Numbered from the stretch's first letter, positions 10,153-19,832 are shown. The stretch is 64,000 bases of DNA from JALNZF01 sp964447405 (GCA_964447405.1 CAYUSP010000004.1:681127-745126); one strand, 5' to 3'. Program-made: numbers and translations. Notes: generated by a model from the sequence alone, not told the origin.

Positions 10153-11456
10153 AGCTTTTACTTCTTTATTCAGCTATCGCGGTGGTTCTTTTCACTGCAT
10201 CAGCAGGGCAAGCCTTTGCAGGTGATGCCTGCCTGCAATGCCACGAGAAGGAGACCCCGGGCATTGTACGGTATTGGAAGAACAGTGCCCATTTTAAGAA
10301 GCAGGTTACTTGCGCGTCATGCCATGGCAGCAACATTGAAGCAAACCATCAAAGGAGCGCGACTGTTGATGCGAAAAAATGCGGAGCCTGCCATGCAAGG
10401 GCGTTTGCTGACCACGGGTCCAGCAAACATGGTATCAGCCTCAAAGCGGGAAGAGGATGTACGAGAAACCTGAAAGAAACAGACGAGCAGAAAAAGAGCT
10501 GCGCCCTTTGCCACAAGCCCGGCTCCAGCGAGCCGCTCGTGGCAGTGGAATGCGCCATGTACCTTGCCCAGAGCCCGGCTATGCAGCGCCAGGGATGCGG
10601 CGCCTGTCATCTTGTGGAGAACCGCTGCGATACCTGCCACACGCTGCATGGTACCGATCTGCAGGTCGCCCGTAATCCCGGAACCTGCGGCACCTGCCAT
10701 ATGGGCCCCGACCATCCGCAGGCCGAAGCATGGGAAACCTCCCGGCACGGAGTATTGTTCAAGTTGGGCGGGGAGCGCTCCGCGCCATCCTGCGTCACCT
10801 GCCACATGCCGTCAGGGTCGCACAATGTCAGTCGAGGAATCGCTCAGGGTGCATCGGAACGCAAAAAACAGGAGCGCGAACAGATGCTCGCCATTTGCGC
10901 TGTGTGCCATAGCAATGCCTTTGCAAAACGTAACCTCGATGATGCTGACAGGATCCTTGAAGAAAGCGGCGCCCTGGTGGCACAAGCCAAGAGCATCATC
11001 GAAGGATTGCACACTGAGGGACTTCTCTATCCCCCGTTGTTTCAGCGGCCGGAACATCCCCTGTTTGGTAGATCGTTCGAGATCGGCCCCCACATGCTCT
11101 ACGAAAACCTTTCCCTGGTCGAGAGCCTCTTCTTCAAAATGAAGGCTTTTTACGCCGCAACTGCATACAAAGGGGCCTATCACCAGAATCCAGATTATGC
11201 CCACTGGTTCGGGAACGCGCCGCTCAAGCTCACTCTTTCCGAGATAAAAAGCGAAGCAGCACTGCTCCAAGAGGTTAAAAAGCTCAAACAGCGGCTCGAC
11301 AATCTCGGGCATCCCGGCCTGGAGCAAAACGGAGAATTGTCCATATTAAAGAATAACTTGCGGACTCTAAACGAAAAAAGACTTACCAATGACATTTCCG
11401 AACAGGATTACCAGGTGCGCAAAAAAAAGCTGCTTGACGAGCAGGGCCTGAAATAG
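10149..11456 (+). CDS. Multihaem c-type cytochrome, HAO-like, nine CxxCH motifs
   Basis: This 435-aa protein starts with a signal peptide (about residues 1-24, cleavage near QAFA/GDA). It has nine CxxCH haem-attachment motifs: CLQCH, CASCH, CGACH, CALCH, CGACH, CDTCH, CGTCH, CVTCH and CAVCH. Spare histidines such as NSAHFKK and TSRHGV can serve as distal ligands. After the last haem, the segment AYKGAYHQNPDYAHWFG resembles the region around the cross-linking tyrosine in hydroxylamine oxidoreductase (HAO) and octahaem relatives. It is thus likely a periplasmic nitrogen-cycle or related multi-electron redox enzyme; the exact reaction is unknown and HAO proper has eight haems. The C-terminus (LTNDISEQDYQVRKKKLLDE) is SHOCT-like. 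ATG overlaps the previous stop. Confidence 0.85.
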   Translation: MKLLLLYSAIAVVLFTASAGQAFAGDACLQCHEKETPGIVRYWKNSAHFKKQVTCASCHGSNIEANHQRSATVDAKKCGACHARAFADHGSSKHGISLKAGRGCTRNLKETDEQKKSCALCHKPGSSEPLVAVECAMYLAQSPAMQRQGCGACHLVENRCDTCHTLHGTDLQVARNPGTCGTCHMGPDHPQAEAWETSRHGVLFKLGGERSAPSCVTCHMPSGSHNVSRGIAQGASERKKQEREQMLAICAVCHSNAFAKRNLDDADRILEESGALVAQAKSIIEGLHTEGLLYPPLFQRPEHPLFGRSFEIGPHMLYENLSLVESLFFKMKAFYAATAYKGAYHQNPDYAHWFGNAPLKLTLSEIKSEAALLQEVKKLKQRLDNLGHPGLEQNGELSILKNNLRTLNEKRLTNDISEQDYQVRKKKLLDEQGLK

Positions 11457-11613
11457 CCCTTCAGTCCATATAATCCCGCTATAAATCGAGCTGCACTGGC
11501 GGGAATCCTCACCCGGAGCTAACAGGTAGCACAAAAGCACAATAACAACTGTTGCAATTCAGCAGCCAGAGTGCGATAATACATTTTCGTTCTGCTGCGT
11601 GCGAGGGGGATCT

Positions 11614-12042
11614 ATGCCATTAAAACAAAATTATCAACAGAAAATGGAATCAAGAAGGGTCGCGTTACTCGCCTCCGGCCTCGTTTCCGAAAGGATGCCC
11701 GGTGTTTCAAACATCGTACTGCGCATGACCTATTACCAGCTCAGAGCGGGGCAGGTCCTCATGGAACGGACGATGAACTTCACGCCCGCTGATTATGCCT
11801 GTTTCCATTTAAACTGCACGCGTGACGAATGCACCAACGGAGGATTTGACCTTACACCCGTTATCACCCGGCTGTTTCATGGCCGGAAAAAATCAGAAAA
11901 AGGGAATATCGTCTGCAGCGGAAAAAATGAAACGCTGAGCCGCGGCCACTCTCGCATCGCGTATGAAGTCTGCATTCAGTATCATAAACCCGGGAAGAAA
12001 CCCGTTGTCATTGATGAACGAAACCTCTCCCGAGCCGTATAG
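11614..12042 (+). CDS. Hypothetical cysteine-containing protein
   Basis: This 142-aa protein is not recognised. I take the ATG at 11614 as the start because a GAGGGGGA stretch precedes it; a GTG at 11599 would add five residues. Clustered cysteines (CFHLNCTRDECTNGGFDL near the middle, then single cysteines in IVCSGKNE and YEVCIQY) could bind a metal. The N-terminus is basic and there is no signal peptide or membrane segment. It follows the cytochrome by about 160 bp and may be independent. Confidence 0.55.
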   Translation: MPLKQNYQQKMESRRVALLASGLVSERMPGVSNIVLRMTYYQLRAGQVLMERTMNFTPADYACFHLNCTRDECTNGGFDLTPVITRLFHGRKKSEKGNIVCSGKNETLSRGHSRIAYEVCIQYHKPGKKPVVIDERNLSRAV

Positions 12043-12163
12043 CCGCCTCGGTCCCGATCGTGGCTTGATCCACGCATCTGTTTCCCAGGCCTGCCGCGGA
12101 CGTTTTGCGTCCTACGTTCCATCAGGCTGTCAACCGCTGACTGCACATCCCTGATCACTGCCG

Positions 12164-12967
12164 CTATCCGATTTGAAAGCACCGCATCGAAATTGATCCG
12201 TGCTGGAATCCTTCATGGGTGAACACCAGCCGCTCATCCTTACCCTGTAGCGCGATCGTATAGATCATCGGCAGATAGTGGTCAAGAGTCGGGACTGCCA
12301 GGGATGCCGTCTCTCCCATGCTCGTCAACCTCATAAGACCTTCATGGTTCCCGCTGACCAGGTTCGCCTTCACCCGCTCATCAAATTCCACGGCCCAGTC
12401 AAAAGGCTTTGCGTCCTCGTTCTCGAAATCAAGCATTCCAAGATTATGCACGATATTGCCGCTCCCGATGATAAGAATCCCCTTCTCCCGCAAGGCGCGC
12501 AGTTCCAATGCAAGCTCGAAGTGATAGGAGAGCGGCTTCGGATTCGGGTCGCGGTACGAATAATCAAGACTGAGTTGGAACACGGGAATATCCGCCAAAG
12601 GAAAGAGATGCAACAGGATAGACCATGCTCCGTGATCCAAACCCCAGGTGTCTTCACATCGCGCCCGCGTCCTGGTGATCGCTTTTGCTGCAAGTGCCGC
12701 ATCGCGGGGCGATCCAGGACAGGGATAGTTCATGGAGTAAAGTTCGGCGGGGAATCCGTAGAAATCATGAATGGTCCGGGGCCGCTCCATGCATCCTGCC
12801 GCGGTGCCGCTCGTGAGCCAGTGCGCTGAAATGACCATGATCGCATCCGGCTTCGGGAGTTGTTTTCCCCACGTTGCAAGGCTTCTGGTGAAAGAGTTGT
12901 CCCCTATGATGTTCATCGGCGAGCCATGGCCAATGAACAGCACGGGCATAGGTGTGTTCGTCATCAT
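12164..12967 (-). CDS. ygiD: Extradiol ring-cleavage dioxygenase, YgiD/LigB family
   Basis: This 267-aa protein matches the DODA-type extradiol dioxygenase family: FIGHGSPMN near the N-terminus and VISAHWLTSGT further on supply the metal-binding histidines, and WSILLHLFP and SLDYSYRDPNP are also typical. The family uses a divalent metal to open catechol-type rings; Escherichia coli YgiD acts on L-DOPA, but the physiological substrate here is unknown. No catabolic neighbours are present. Two ATGs are adjacent at the start and no strong ribosome binding site distinguishes them. Confidence 0.85.
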   Translation of the reverse strand: MMTNTPMPVLFIGHGSPMNIIGDNSFTRSLATWGKQLPKPDAIMVISAHWLTSGTAAGCMERPRTIHDFYGFPAELYSMNYPCPGSPRDAALAAKAITRTRARCEDTWGLDHGAWSILLHLFPLADIPVFQLSLDYSYRDPNPKPLSYHFELALELRALREKGILIIGSGNIVHNLGMLDFENEDAKPFDWAVEFDERVKANLVSGNHEGLMRLTSMGETASLAVPTLDHYLPMIYTIALQGKDERLVFTHEGFQHGSISMRCFQIG

Positions 12968-13125
12968 GGATGTTTATATAGAATACGTCATTCTGTGAAG
13001 TTCGGGATCCTATGTTATGACAGCCATACCTTCAGTATACCAGATGCTTGTTGTTCTGCACTGTCCGCTGCACGGCGCTCCTATAGCCTTGCATTTCATC
13101 ATTACTTGCTGTACTCTTTTCACCT

Positions 13126-13995
13126 ATGAAGATACTACTCATTGGCGGAGCCAGCCAGCTCGGCGTGGATCTGCTGAGAAACAACACACTTCATGAGATC
13201 ATCGCGCCCGATCAGGCGGCTCTCGATATCAGATTACGGGAAATGATCAGCAGTGTAGTCAACGATACCCGGCCTGACCTGGTTATTAACGCTGTTGCAT
13301 TCCATGATGTCCCTCTTTGCGAAAGCGACCCGTCGAGCTCATTCGCGATTAACTGCGTGGCAGTGCGGGACCTGGCAATAGCCAGCAAGCGCGTGGGGGC
13401 GGGATTCATCTCCCTGAGCACTGATTATGTATTCGACGGGGAAAAGCATGCAAGCTATCTGGAGGATGACAAACCTGCGCCGCTCCAGATGTTCGGAATC
13501 TCGCGCCTTGCCGGTGAATATGCAGCCCTGTCTGCGGCACCTGACGGCGTCTGGATCATCAGGACCTGCGGACTCTATGGTCTGTCGGACCCACCAGCCG
13601 GGATCAATAACTTTGTAGACCAGCGTATTCACGAAGCAAGGACGAATGCCGCACTGGTCATGGGCAGCGACCAGATCGTCTCGCCCACCTACTCTCATGA
13701 CCTGAGCCTCGCGATGCTGCAGTTTATCGAGCTTGCCAGCCGTCCGCCTGGCGTGTATCACCTCGTGAACGAAGGGAAATGCAGCTGGTACGAGTTCACC
13801 CGGGCGATCTATGAGATCATGGGGATCACAGCACAGGTAAAGCCTATTGACCGAAGCGGCGGAAGCGGCGGCCTGAAACGACCACTGTATTCTGCCCTGT
13901 CGAATACGAAGGCACGCGCGCTCGGCATTGTCCTGCCCTCCTGGAAAAGCGGCCTCGAGCGGTATCTGCGGGAGAAGTACGGGCAAACAACATGA
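13126..13995 (+). CDS. RmlD-like NAD(P)-binding sugar reductase, altered active site
   Basis: This 289-aa protein follows dTDP-4-dehydrorhamnose reductase (RmlD): a Rossmann GGASQLG at residues 7-13, STDYVFDG at 99-105, and a substrate-side region GSDQIVSPTYSHDLS. The usual YxxxK catalytic pair is FGISR here (Phe123, Arg127), both residues read clearly as TTC and CGC. It may have lost reductase activity or use altered chemistry, or may serve as a binding protein. No rhamnose-pathway genes (rmlA, rmlB, rmlC) are adjacent. The hrpB start lies about 60 bp downstream on the same strand. Confidence 0.8.
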   Translation: MKILLIGGASQLGVDLLRNNTLHEIIAPDQAALDIRLREMISSVVNDTRPDLVINAVAFHDVPLCESDPSSSFAINCVAVRDLAIASKRVGAGFISLSTDYVFDGEKHASYLEDDKPAPLQMFGISRLAGEYAALSAAPDGVWIIRTCGLYGLSDPPAGINNFVDQRIHEARTNAALVMGSDQIVSPTYSHDLSLAMLQFIELASRPPGVYHLVNEGKCSWYEFTRAIYEIMGITAQVKPIDRSGGSGGLKRPLYSALSNTKARALGIVLPSWKSGLERYLREKYGQTT

Positions 13996-14053
13996 TGCCG
14001 CGTCCCGCACAGCAACGCTGCTTTGTCCGTACTGCATAGCCAGGTTTATTCCC

Positions 14054-16582
14054 ATGACTGTTTATCCGATTGATCAGATAATCGCGGACCTGAAGCAGGC
14101 GATCAGGGACCATTCATCCCTCGTTCTGCAGGCGCCGCCGGGCGCGGGAAAGACCACTCGCGTGCCCATCGCCCTGCTCGATGTGATTCCAGCAGACAGC
14201 GGCGGGATCATCATGCTCGAACCGAGAAGGATCGCCGCTGTCTCCGCTGCCCGCTGGATGGCGTCGTCGCTGAACGAACAGCCCGGCGAAACAATCGGCT
14301 ACGCCATCCGGTTTGATGCCAGGCGTTCGGCAAAAACACGGATCGAGGTCGTTACCGAAGGCATTCTCACCCGCCGCCTCCAGTCTGATCCCGGCCTCAC
14401 CGGCATATCACTCATTATTTTCGATGAATACCACGAGCGAAGCATTCATGCGGACCTGGCGCTTGCGCTCTGCCTCGACGCGCGGAAGATCCTGCGGCCG
14501 GACCTGAAGATTCTCGTCATGTCCGCGACGCTCAATACCGGTCGCATTGCCTCGCTCCTCGGGAATGCGCCGGTCATAACCTCAACGGGTAAAACCTTTT
14601 CCGTTACTGAAACCTATGGCATTGACAGCACCAGCCCCCTCCCGGAACGCATTCGGGCTGCGGTTATTACCGCTCTCCGCGAATCCCTGGGCGATATCCT
14701 CGTTTTTCTGCCTGGTTCCGCGGAAATCCGCGCCTGTGCCGCACTCCTTCGTACCGCGCTGGCGGGCAGAGAAAAGCAGGTCGTCATTCGTCCGCTCTAC
14801 GGCGATATGCCCTTTGAGGAACAGGAGCAGGCTATTATGCCGTCACCGGACCAACGCAAGATCGTACTTGCCACAAACATCGCGGAAACAAGCCTTACCA
14901 TTGATGGAGTGCGGGTCGTCATTGACAGCGGTCTTACGCGCGTGCTGCGGTACGACCCGGCAACGGGAATGAACAGACTGGCAACCGTGCCCGTATCCCG
15001 GGCCTCGGCGGATCAGCGAAAAGGCAGAGCCGGACGTCAGGGACCAGGGTCCTGTTACCGTCTTTACAGCAGCCACAGTTTCCAGGGCATGACTCCGTTC
15101 AACCAGCCGGAGATCCTTGTATCAGAACTTTCCCAGTTCACCCTTGAACTCGCGCTCTGGGGCGTCAAGGACCCTTCTGAGCTCGCGTGGCTCGATCCTC
15201 CGCCAGGATCTTCCCTCGATGCTGCGGTCACTCTTCTTCGCGACCTCGGTGCGATTGCGATTGACGGGACCATCACGACAACCGGCAGGGCAATGGCACG
15301 ACTTCCCCTCCATCCGCGGCTTTCACGACTGCTTCTGCGGTCGCAGGAACTGGGCCACCTCGAGCTGGGCGCGGACCTCGCCGCACTTCTTACCGAGCGC
15401 GATTTTTTTAGGCATGCGACTGGCGATGCTTTTGCGGGTGAGCCCGACATTTCCGAACGGCTGGACATGCTCCATCTTGGGCGGCGAGGTGGACTGACTG
15501 GAGCAAACATTGACCCGTCCGCGATCCGCGCTGTACAAAGGACATCGCAGCAGCTCCGGCGATTGGTGGCCAGTGTTGCCGCTTCTTCCTACCCGGGGGC
15601 ACCCTCGCAGGAGCTGGTATCCCGCCTGCTGCTTGCGGCTTTTCCCGACCGGATCTGCAAGCGTCGAGAAGAAGGCGCCGGCCGATTCATTCACTCCCAG
15701 GGAAGGGGCGTCCGTATCTCCCGCAACAGCTTTCTGGGAAGCAGTCCCTTTATCATAGCGGTGGCAGTTGATGCGGGTGCAAAAACCGAGGGTTTTGTTC
15801 ATCTGGCGGCGCCGGTCACAGAGGAACTCATCAGGTCAGAGTGCGGCAGCCGCATCACTTTTGCACGCAACATTGAATGGGACTGGAAGGAGAGGAGAAT
15901 CATTGCTGCCGAGAATGAACTGCTTGATATGCTCACGCTCTCCCATCGACCTTTCCTTCCCTCAAGCGGTGAAACAGCGCCGATCCTGTGCAATGCGGTT
16001 CGCTCATCGCCTGAACTGCTTAAGCTCACCAGAGAAGTGCGTCAATACCAGTGCCGCGTGGCGTTGATCCGCCGGGCCTTCCCGGAGGAGGCTTGGCCCG
16101 ATTTCTCCGATGCGCGGCTTTTTTCACACCCTGAGGACTGGCTCTCTGACTGGCTCGAAGAGGTGCGCACCGGCCAGGACCTTGCCGGGATAAATATTCT
16201 GGCCGCGCTTAAAGCGAAGTTATCACGGGACCAGCTCCGCCTGATCGAGGAGCGAGCTCCTTTGACAATTACTGTTCCAAGCGGCAGCAGGATTACGCTG
16301 GATTACGCTGCGGGAGATCAGCCAATGCTCGCGGTTAAACTGCAGGAGATGTTCGGCCTCGGGGATACACCAGCGGTGGCAGCAGGCAGAGTGAAGGTGC
16401 TCCTGCATCTGCTCTCACCGGCAAAGCGGCCAATACAGATCACGCAGGATTTAAGAGGCTTCTGGAATAATGGATATGCGCTGGTGAGAAAGGAGCTGAA
16501 GGGCCGTTATCCGAAACATCCGTGGCCGGATGATCCGTGGAACGCATTACCGACGAGGCGCGCAAAAGCGCGCGGGACGTGA
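14054..16582 (+). CDS. hrpB: ATP-dependent RNA helicase HrpB
   Basis: I choose the ATG at 14054, which gives 842 aa, the usual HrpB length; the frame stays open upstream into the rmlD-like gene, but that part is not HrpB-like. Motifs in order: Walker A APPGAGKTTRVP, LEPRRIAA, a DEYH box in FDEYHERS (most HrpB have DEFH), SAT in MSATLNT, TNIAETSLTIDG and QRKGRAGRQGPG. A C-terminal helicase-associated region and the family-specific tail ending PKHPWPDDPW follow. It is a predicted DExH-box helicase of the RNA-processing group; its role in bacteria is poorly known. Confidence 0.93.
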   Translation: MTVYPIDQIIADLKQAIRDHSSLVLQAPPGAGKTTRVPIALLDVIPADSGGIIMLEPRRIAAVSAARWMASSLNEQPGETIGYAIRFDARRSAKTRIEVVTEGILTRRLQSDPGLTGISLIIFDEYHERSIHADLALALCLDARKILRPDLKILVMSATLNTGRIASLLGNAPVITSTGKTFSVTETYGIDSTSPLPERIRAAVITALRESLGDILVFLPGSAEIRACAALLRTALAGREKQVVIRPLYGDMPFEEQEQAIMPSPDQRKIVLATNIAETSLTIDGVRVVIDSGLTRVLRYDPATGMNRLATVPVSRASADQRKGRAGRQGPGSCYRLYSSHSFQGMTPFNQPEILVSELSQFTLELALWGVKDPSELAWLDPPPGSSLDAAVTLLRDLGAIAIDGTITTTGRAMARLPLHPRLSRLLLRSQELGHLELGADLAALLTERDFFRHATGDAFAGEPDISERLDMLHLGRRGGLTGANIDPSAIRAVQRTSQQLRRLVASVAASSYPGAPSQELVSRLLLAAFPDRICKRREEGAGRFIHSQGRGVRISRNSFLGSSPFIIAVAVDAGAKTEGFVHLAAPVTEELIRSECGSRITFARNIEWDWKERRIIAAENELLDMLTLSHRPFLPSSGETAPILCNAVRSSPELLKLTREVRQYQCRVALIRRAFPEEAWPDFSDARLFSHPEDWLSDWLEEVRTGQDLAGINILAALKAKLSRDQLRLIEERAPLTITVPSGSRITLDYAAGDQPMLAVKLQEMFGLGDTPAVAAGRVKVLLHLLSPAKRPIQITQDLRGFWNNGYALVRKELKGRYPKHPWPDDPWNALPTRRAKARGT

Positions 16583-16593
16583 TCAACGAAAAC

Positions 16594-16824
16594 TTAAGCG
16601 TGAAACCGTATTGTCTTTTGCAGTTCCAGTGCCCTGTCGAGATCAGGCCGCTTCAATGCGCCTATGCGCACTAGGATTTCGCCGAGCAACTGCCTGCTGT
16701 GTTTTTGGTGTTCCAGGGCAAACTCGAGATCCTGAGGCAGGATCTTTCCGTCGGCAAGCAGCAGGGTACCTATCGGGACCTTTAGACCGCAGTTCTTGGC
16801 CATCATTTCAGCAACATTATTCAT
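16594..16824 (-). CDS. Stand-alone MshEN-like (T2SSE N-terminal) domain protein
   Basis: A GGGGAGG ribosome binding site just upstream marks the ATG at 16824, giving 76 aa. The protein consists almost wholly of two copies of the pattern IGxxLLxxGxI/LxxxxLxxALxxQ: VPIGTLLLADGKILPQDLEF and then LLGEILVRIGALKRPDLDRA. This is the signature of the MshEN/GspE N-terminal domain, which binds c-di-GMP in several secretion ATPases. Here there is no ATPase attached. It lies downstream of the HDOD gene on the same strand, with a 188-bp gap, and may act as a small c-di-GMP-responsive partner; that is inference. Confidence 0.7.
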   Translation of the reverse strand: MNNVAEMMAKNCGLKVPIGTLLLADGKILPQDLEFALEHQKHSRQLLGEILVRIGALKRPDLDRALELQKTIRFHA

Positions 16825-17012
16825 GGATATCAACCTCCCCTTGTGAGAAGTTCCACACGTTTCACCCATAAAAAAACAGAAATTAATTGCACTGACCACA
16901 TATTACCGTATTCCGGGCTACATGTCAAGTATTTTTTGCTTTGCCTTTTATTATTGTTTCGAGATGAAGAAAGCGCATGGGGGAAGGCAAAATCGACGGC
17001 CTGATGATCCAA

Positions 17013-18584
17013 TCAGCGCTTATCAACCTGCCGAAACGACCGCGTCGTGGCAATGACTGCCTGGTCGCGCAGAATGCGAAGGTAGTTAAGGTGCACCCGT
17101 GTAATGCTTTCAAATCCGCCGGGGTCACCCTCGATCGAAATGAGCCCGATATTTTTCTTGTTGATGGTCACCGGGAATAGAAGCAGATATTCCGCCACTG
17201 GTATATTGCTTCGATACCATAAGGGAATGAACTTCCTGATGTCAGTTGATTCGGTATTCCTGACAATAAGATCCTCATCCCTGGCAATAGCCATATTGAA
17301 GACATCGCGGGGCTCGCCAAGCGCGATGGTGAACCATTTCTTGACTTCGTTTACCTCCATGCCGAAGCCAAGCCGGATATCCATCACGGGTTTGGTGATG
17401 TCCCGTACAAAGAACAGCACTCGAATGACCTGTGATGCCTTCATCCCGAGGTAGATCGTTTCCAGAGCAATCCGGAGTATATCGTTCAAGGCGCAGGGAC
17501 CCAGCATGGAATTGTTGATGTCCTGAATACCTTTTGAAAATATGGATTCCGGATCGCTCTCCTGGTTCGTGAATAGTGTGTCCACGCTCTTCAGCGATTC
17601 GGTTTTGAAAGAGAGTACTTCGGAATCAGCTGCCGTCTGCTGCGCATCAGTTGTCCACCGGTCCAGTTGTTTGCTGAGCGTCGAATTCTTCAGATTCAGA
17701 TTCAGCGTCGCTGCCAGTTCATTGAATTCCTTTACAGAAGAACTGATCAACTTGTCGATGTTCTTTTTCTGCGTCGGGATAAGACCGCTATAGGCAGACA
17801 GTGCAGTCTTCATCTTGACGGTCTTATCTTCCCGTTCAGTATCCGTACTCAGGATATTCGACATTTCCGATGACAGGGTGGCTATCATGCTGAGCTTCTG
17901 GCTCTCCTCGGGTTCAGCCTGCAGGTCCGCCGCCGCGGTATTGTGCATGCTCTGAACGATCGTCTGCGGATAATTCCACTCCGTCGCAATGGTCGTCCCG
18001 ATCTCTTCGTAGGAGACGCCAAGCACCGCAAGGGAAGCCGCATCCTCAGAGATCCCCCGCTCGGCGCTCATGTGCCTGATCTCCGCTGTCTTGTCCGGCA
18101 TAGCATGCGCCACGATGATCTTCCCCAGGGGATGCAACAGGGCGCATATGAACGCCTCTTCTTCTTCCACATAATTCAGGTCCTGGACGATCTTCTGGGC
18201 TATGACCCCACCGCAGAATGCCTGAATAATGGCGTCCATGATCTCGGTATGGGCCCCGCGTTTCTGCAACTGGTCAAACAGCATCAAGGTCGTCGCGATA
18301 TTCTTGATCTGATCGACACCCATCAGAAAGATCGCCCGCGAGATGGTGGTAACCTTTCCCGACTGCAGATAGTGCACGCTGTTCACGACCTTTAATATCT
18401 TTGTGGTGAGCGCATAGTCCTTCAGCAGTATATTGGCAAGATCGGTAACCGAAGTGTCCTCCGACGCTTTAAACTTATTGATGACATTCACCGTATCCGC
18501 CATCGCCGGAAGATCGCTTGCCTGCCGGATTTTGAGCATCACCCTGTTTTTTAACATTGTGTTTGTCGCTGCCATAATTGCCAT
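17013..18584 (-). CDS. HDOD-domain signalling protein with C-terminal GAF-like region
   Basis: This 523-aa protein begins with an HDOD domain (about residues 15-210): LPAMADTVNVINKF, LANILLKDYALTTKILKVVN, and SRAIFLMGVDQIKNIA are typical. The HD dyad of true phosphodiesterases is missing, as in other HDOD proteins. A linker with coiled-coil character follows, and the last 170 residues look like a GAF-type sensory domain (GMEVNEVKKWFTIALGEP and FPVTINKKNIGLISIEGD). HDOD proteins work in signalling, motility and stress control. Possibly co-expressed with the MshEN-like gene downstream. Confidence 0.8.
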   Translation of the reverse strand: MAIMAATNTMLKNRVMLKIRQASDLPAMADTVNVINKFKASEDTSVTDLANILLKDYALTTKILKVVNSVHYLQSGKVTTISRAIFLMGVDQIKNIATTLMLFDQLQKRGAHTEIMDAIIQAFCGGVIAQKIVQDLNYVEEEEAFICALLHPLGKIIVAHAMPDKTAEIRHMSAERGISEDAASLAVLGVSYEEIGTTIATEWNYPQTIVQSMHNTAAADLQAEPEESQKLSMIATLSSEMSNILSTDTEREDKTVKMKTALSAYSGLIPTQKKNIDKLISSSVKEFNELAATLNLNLKNSTLSKQLDRWTTDAQQTAADSEVLSFKTESLKSVDTLFTNQESDPESIFSKGIQDINNSMLGPCALNDILRIALETIYLGMKASQVIRVLFFVRDITKPVMDIRLGFGMEVNEVKKWFTIALGEPRDVFNMAIARDEDLIVRNTESTDIRKFIPLWYRSNIPVAEYLLLFPVTINKKNIGLISIEGDPGGFESITRVHLNYLRILRDQAVIATTRSFRQVDKR

Positions 18585-18758
18585 CCGTCCGTGCGCCGCT
18601 TCCCAATACGACCGCTTCGCTCAATATTAGCACAAAAATCGGGATCGCTGTACTGGCGCTGCCTCAGCCGGCTCCCCGCAACACTTGACATTCGACATGC
18701 CTTTGCCTATCCTCACAAGTACGGCCTCGTTATGCCAGCAGGCCCGGGAGACGTCCAG

Positions 18759-19832
18759 TTGAAGAGCTTCACGATAACATCCAGGAACGCAGCCTTCACC
18801 GTAATGCTGTTCGTTCACCTGACCATGGTTACGGGGACAGGCAACACCGCTTTAGCAGCCGATGAACCTTATCCACCTTCGGCTCCGGATGCTCCGCTTG
18901 AGTCCCGGCCACACGTTGATGAAGCCATGCCCCCTTCAGGGGATGCGCTGGAAAAAAAAACGTGGCCTGAGCTGGTCGACAGCCTGCACGTCGACATATC
19001 CCGTCGGGTATTTTCAACAGCGAGCTGGCTCGATTCTTTCTTCGGTGACGAACGCTCGCTGCTCGAGGAGAACCGGTCCTATCTCCGGGCACGCTACGAC
19101 ATATTCGGAGAGGAACAGGCGAAAACCCTGTTCAAACCCGCGATGGACCTGCGGCTGGTGCTTCCCCAACTGGAAAAGAAAGCGCACATCGTGATATCCG
19201 CAGAGCCAGTCGAAACTCCGGGAACAGCGGGAACGCAGGCCCGGATCAGGGGCGAGCGGATCGCTGCCACAGACGAGCGAAACGTCACGACAGCCCTCAG
19301 TTATTTCATCAGGACCGCGACGAGAGAGAATATCCTGGTCAGGACCGGAGCACAGATCATTGACTGGAAACCCGTCTGGTTTATCAACCCCCGGTACCGC
19401 TCCCTGACCCCGCTCGGTATCTGGGACCTTCGCTTCACGCAGGATGTGATCTACCGTACGGATACTGAGTGGCAAACAGATACACGCTTCGATCTGGAGC
19501 GCAATCTCCCCTACGACCTGTTCTTCCGGACGACCATCGGCGGTATCTGGTACGCCAATACCCATGGGTATTTCTACGCCCTCGCTTTCTCAGTCCGTCA
19601 GGCAATAGACGCAACCAATGCGCTTGATTATGAGTGGATCAACAACTATCAGACCAGGCCGTCCTACGAGTTGACAGAGATCGCCTTCCGCATACGCTAC
19701 CGCCAAAGTTTCCTGCGGGAATGGCTGTTCTTCGAGGTTGCGCCCCAGGTGCGATTCCCCCGCGACAGGGATTTTATGGATATCCCCGGAATCCTGTTCA
19801 GGATCGAGATGTTCTTTGGAAGGAACGCGTAG
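18759..19832 (+). CDS. Outer-membrane-like beta-barrel protein, unknown function
   Basis: The frame is open from 18591, but I prefer the TTG at 18759: it follows a GGGAG stretch and the resulting N-terminus (about 30 residues, MKSFTITSRNAAF onward to NTALA) is a clear signal peptide. This gives 357 aa. An ATG at 18732 is the alternative. The mature part has a charged N-terminal region, then many alternating aromatic and polar strands (IWDLRFTQDVIYRTDTEW, FFRTTIGGIWYANTHGYF) and ends in EMFFGRNA. It is likely an outer-membrane barrel. The specific family was not recognised. Confidence 0.65.
   Translation: MKSFTITSRNAAFTVMLFVHLTMVTGTGNTALAADEPYPPSAPDAPLESRPHVDEAMPPSGDALEKKTWPELVDSLHVDISRRVFSTASWLDSFFGDERSLLEENRSYLRARYDIFGEEQAKTLFKPAMDLRLVLPQLEKKAHIVISAEPVETPGTAGTQARIRGERIAATDERNVTTALSYFIRTATRENILVRTGAQIIDWKPVWFINPRYRSLTPLGIWDLRFTQDVIYRTDTEWQTDTRFDLERNLPYDLFFRTTIGGIWYANTHGYFYALAFSVRQAIDATNALDYEWINNYQTRPSYELTEIAFRIRYRQSFLREWLFFEVAPQVRFPRDRDFMDIPGILFRIEMFFGRNA

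Noticed and set aside
16558..16573. GCGCGC-AAAA-GCGCGC as a terminator for hrpB
   Set aside because: It lies inside the end of the coding region and lacks a T-run.
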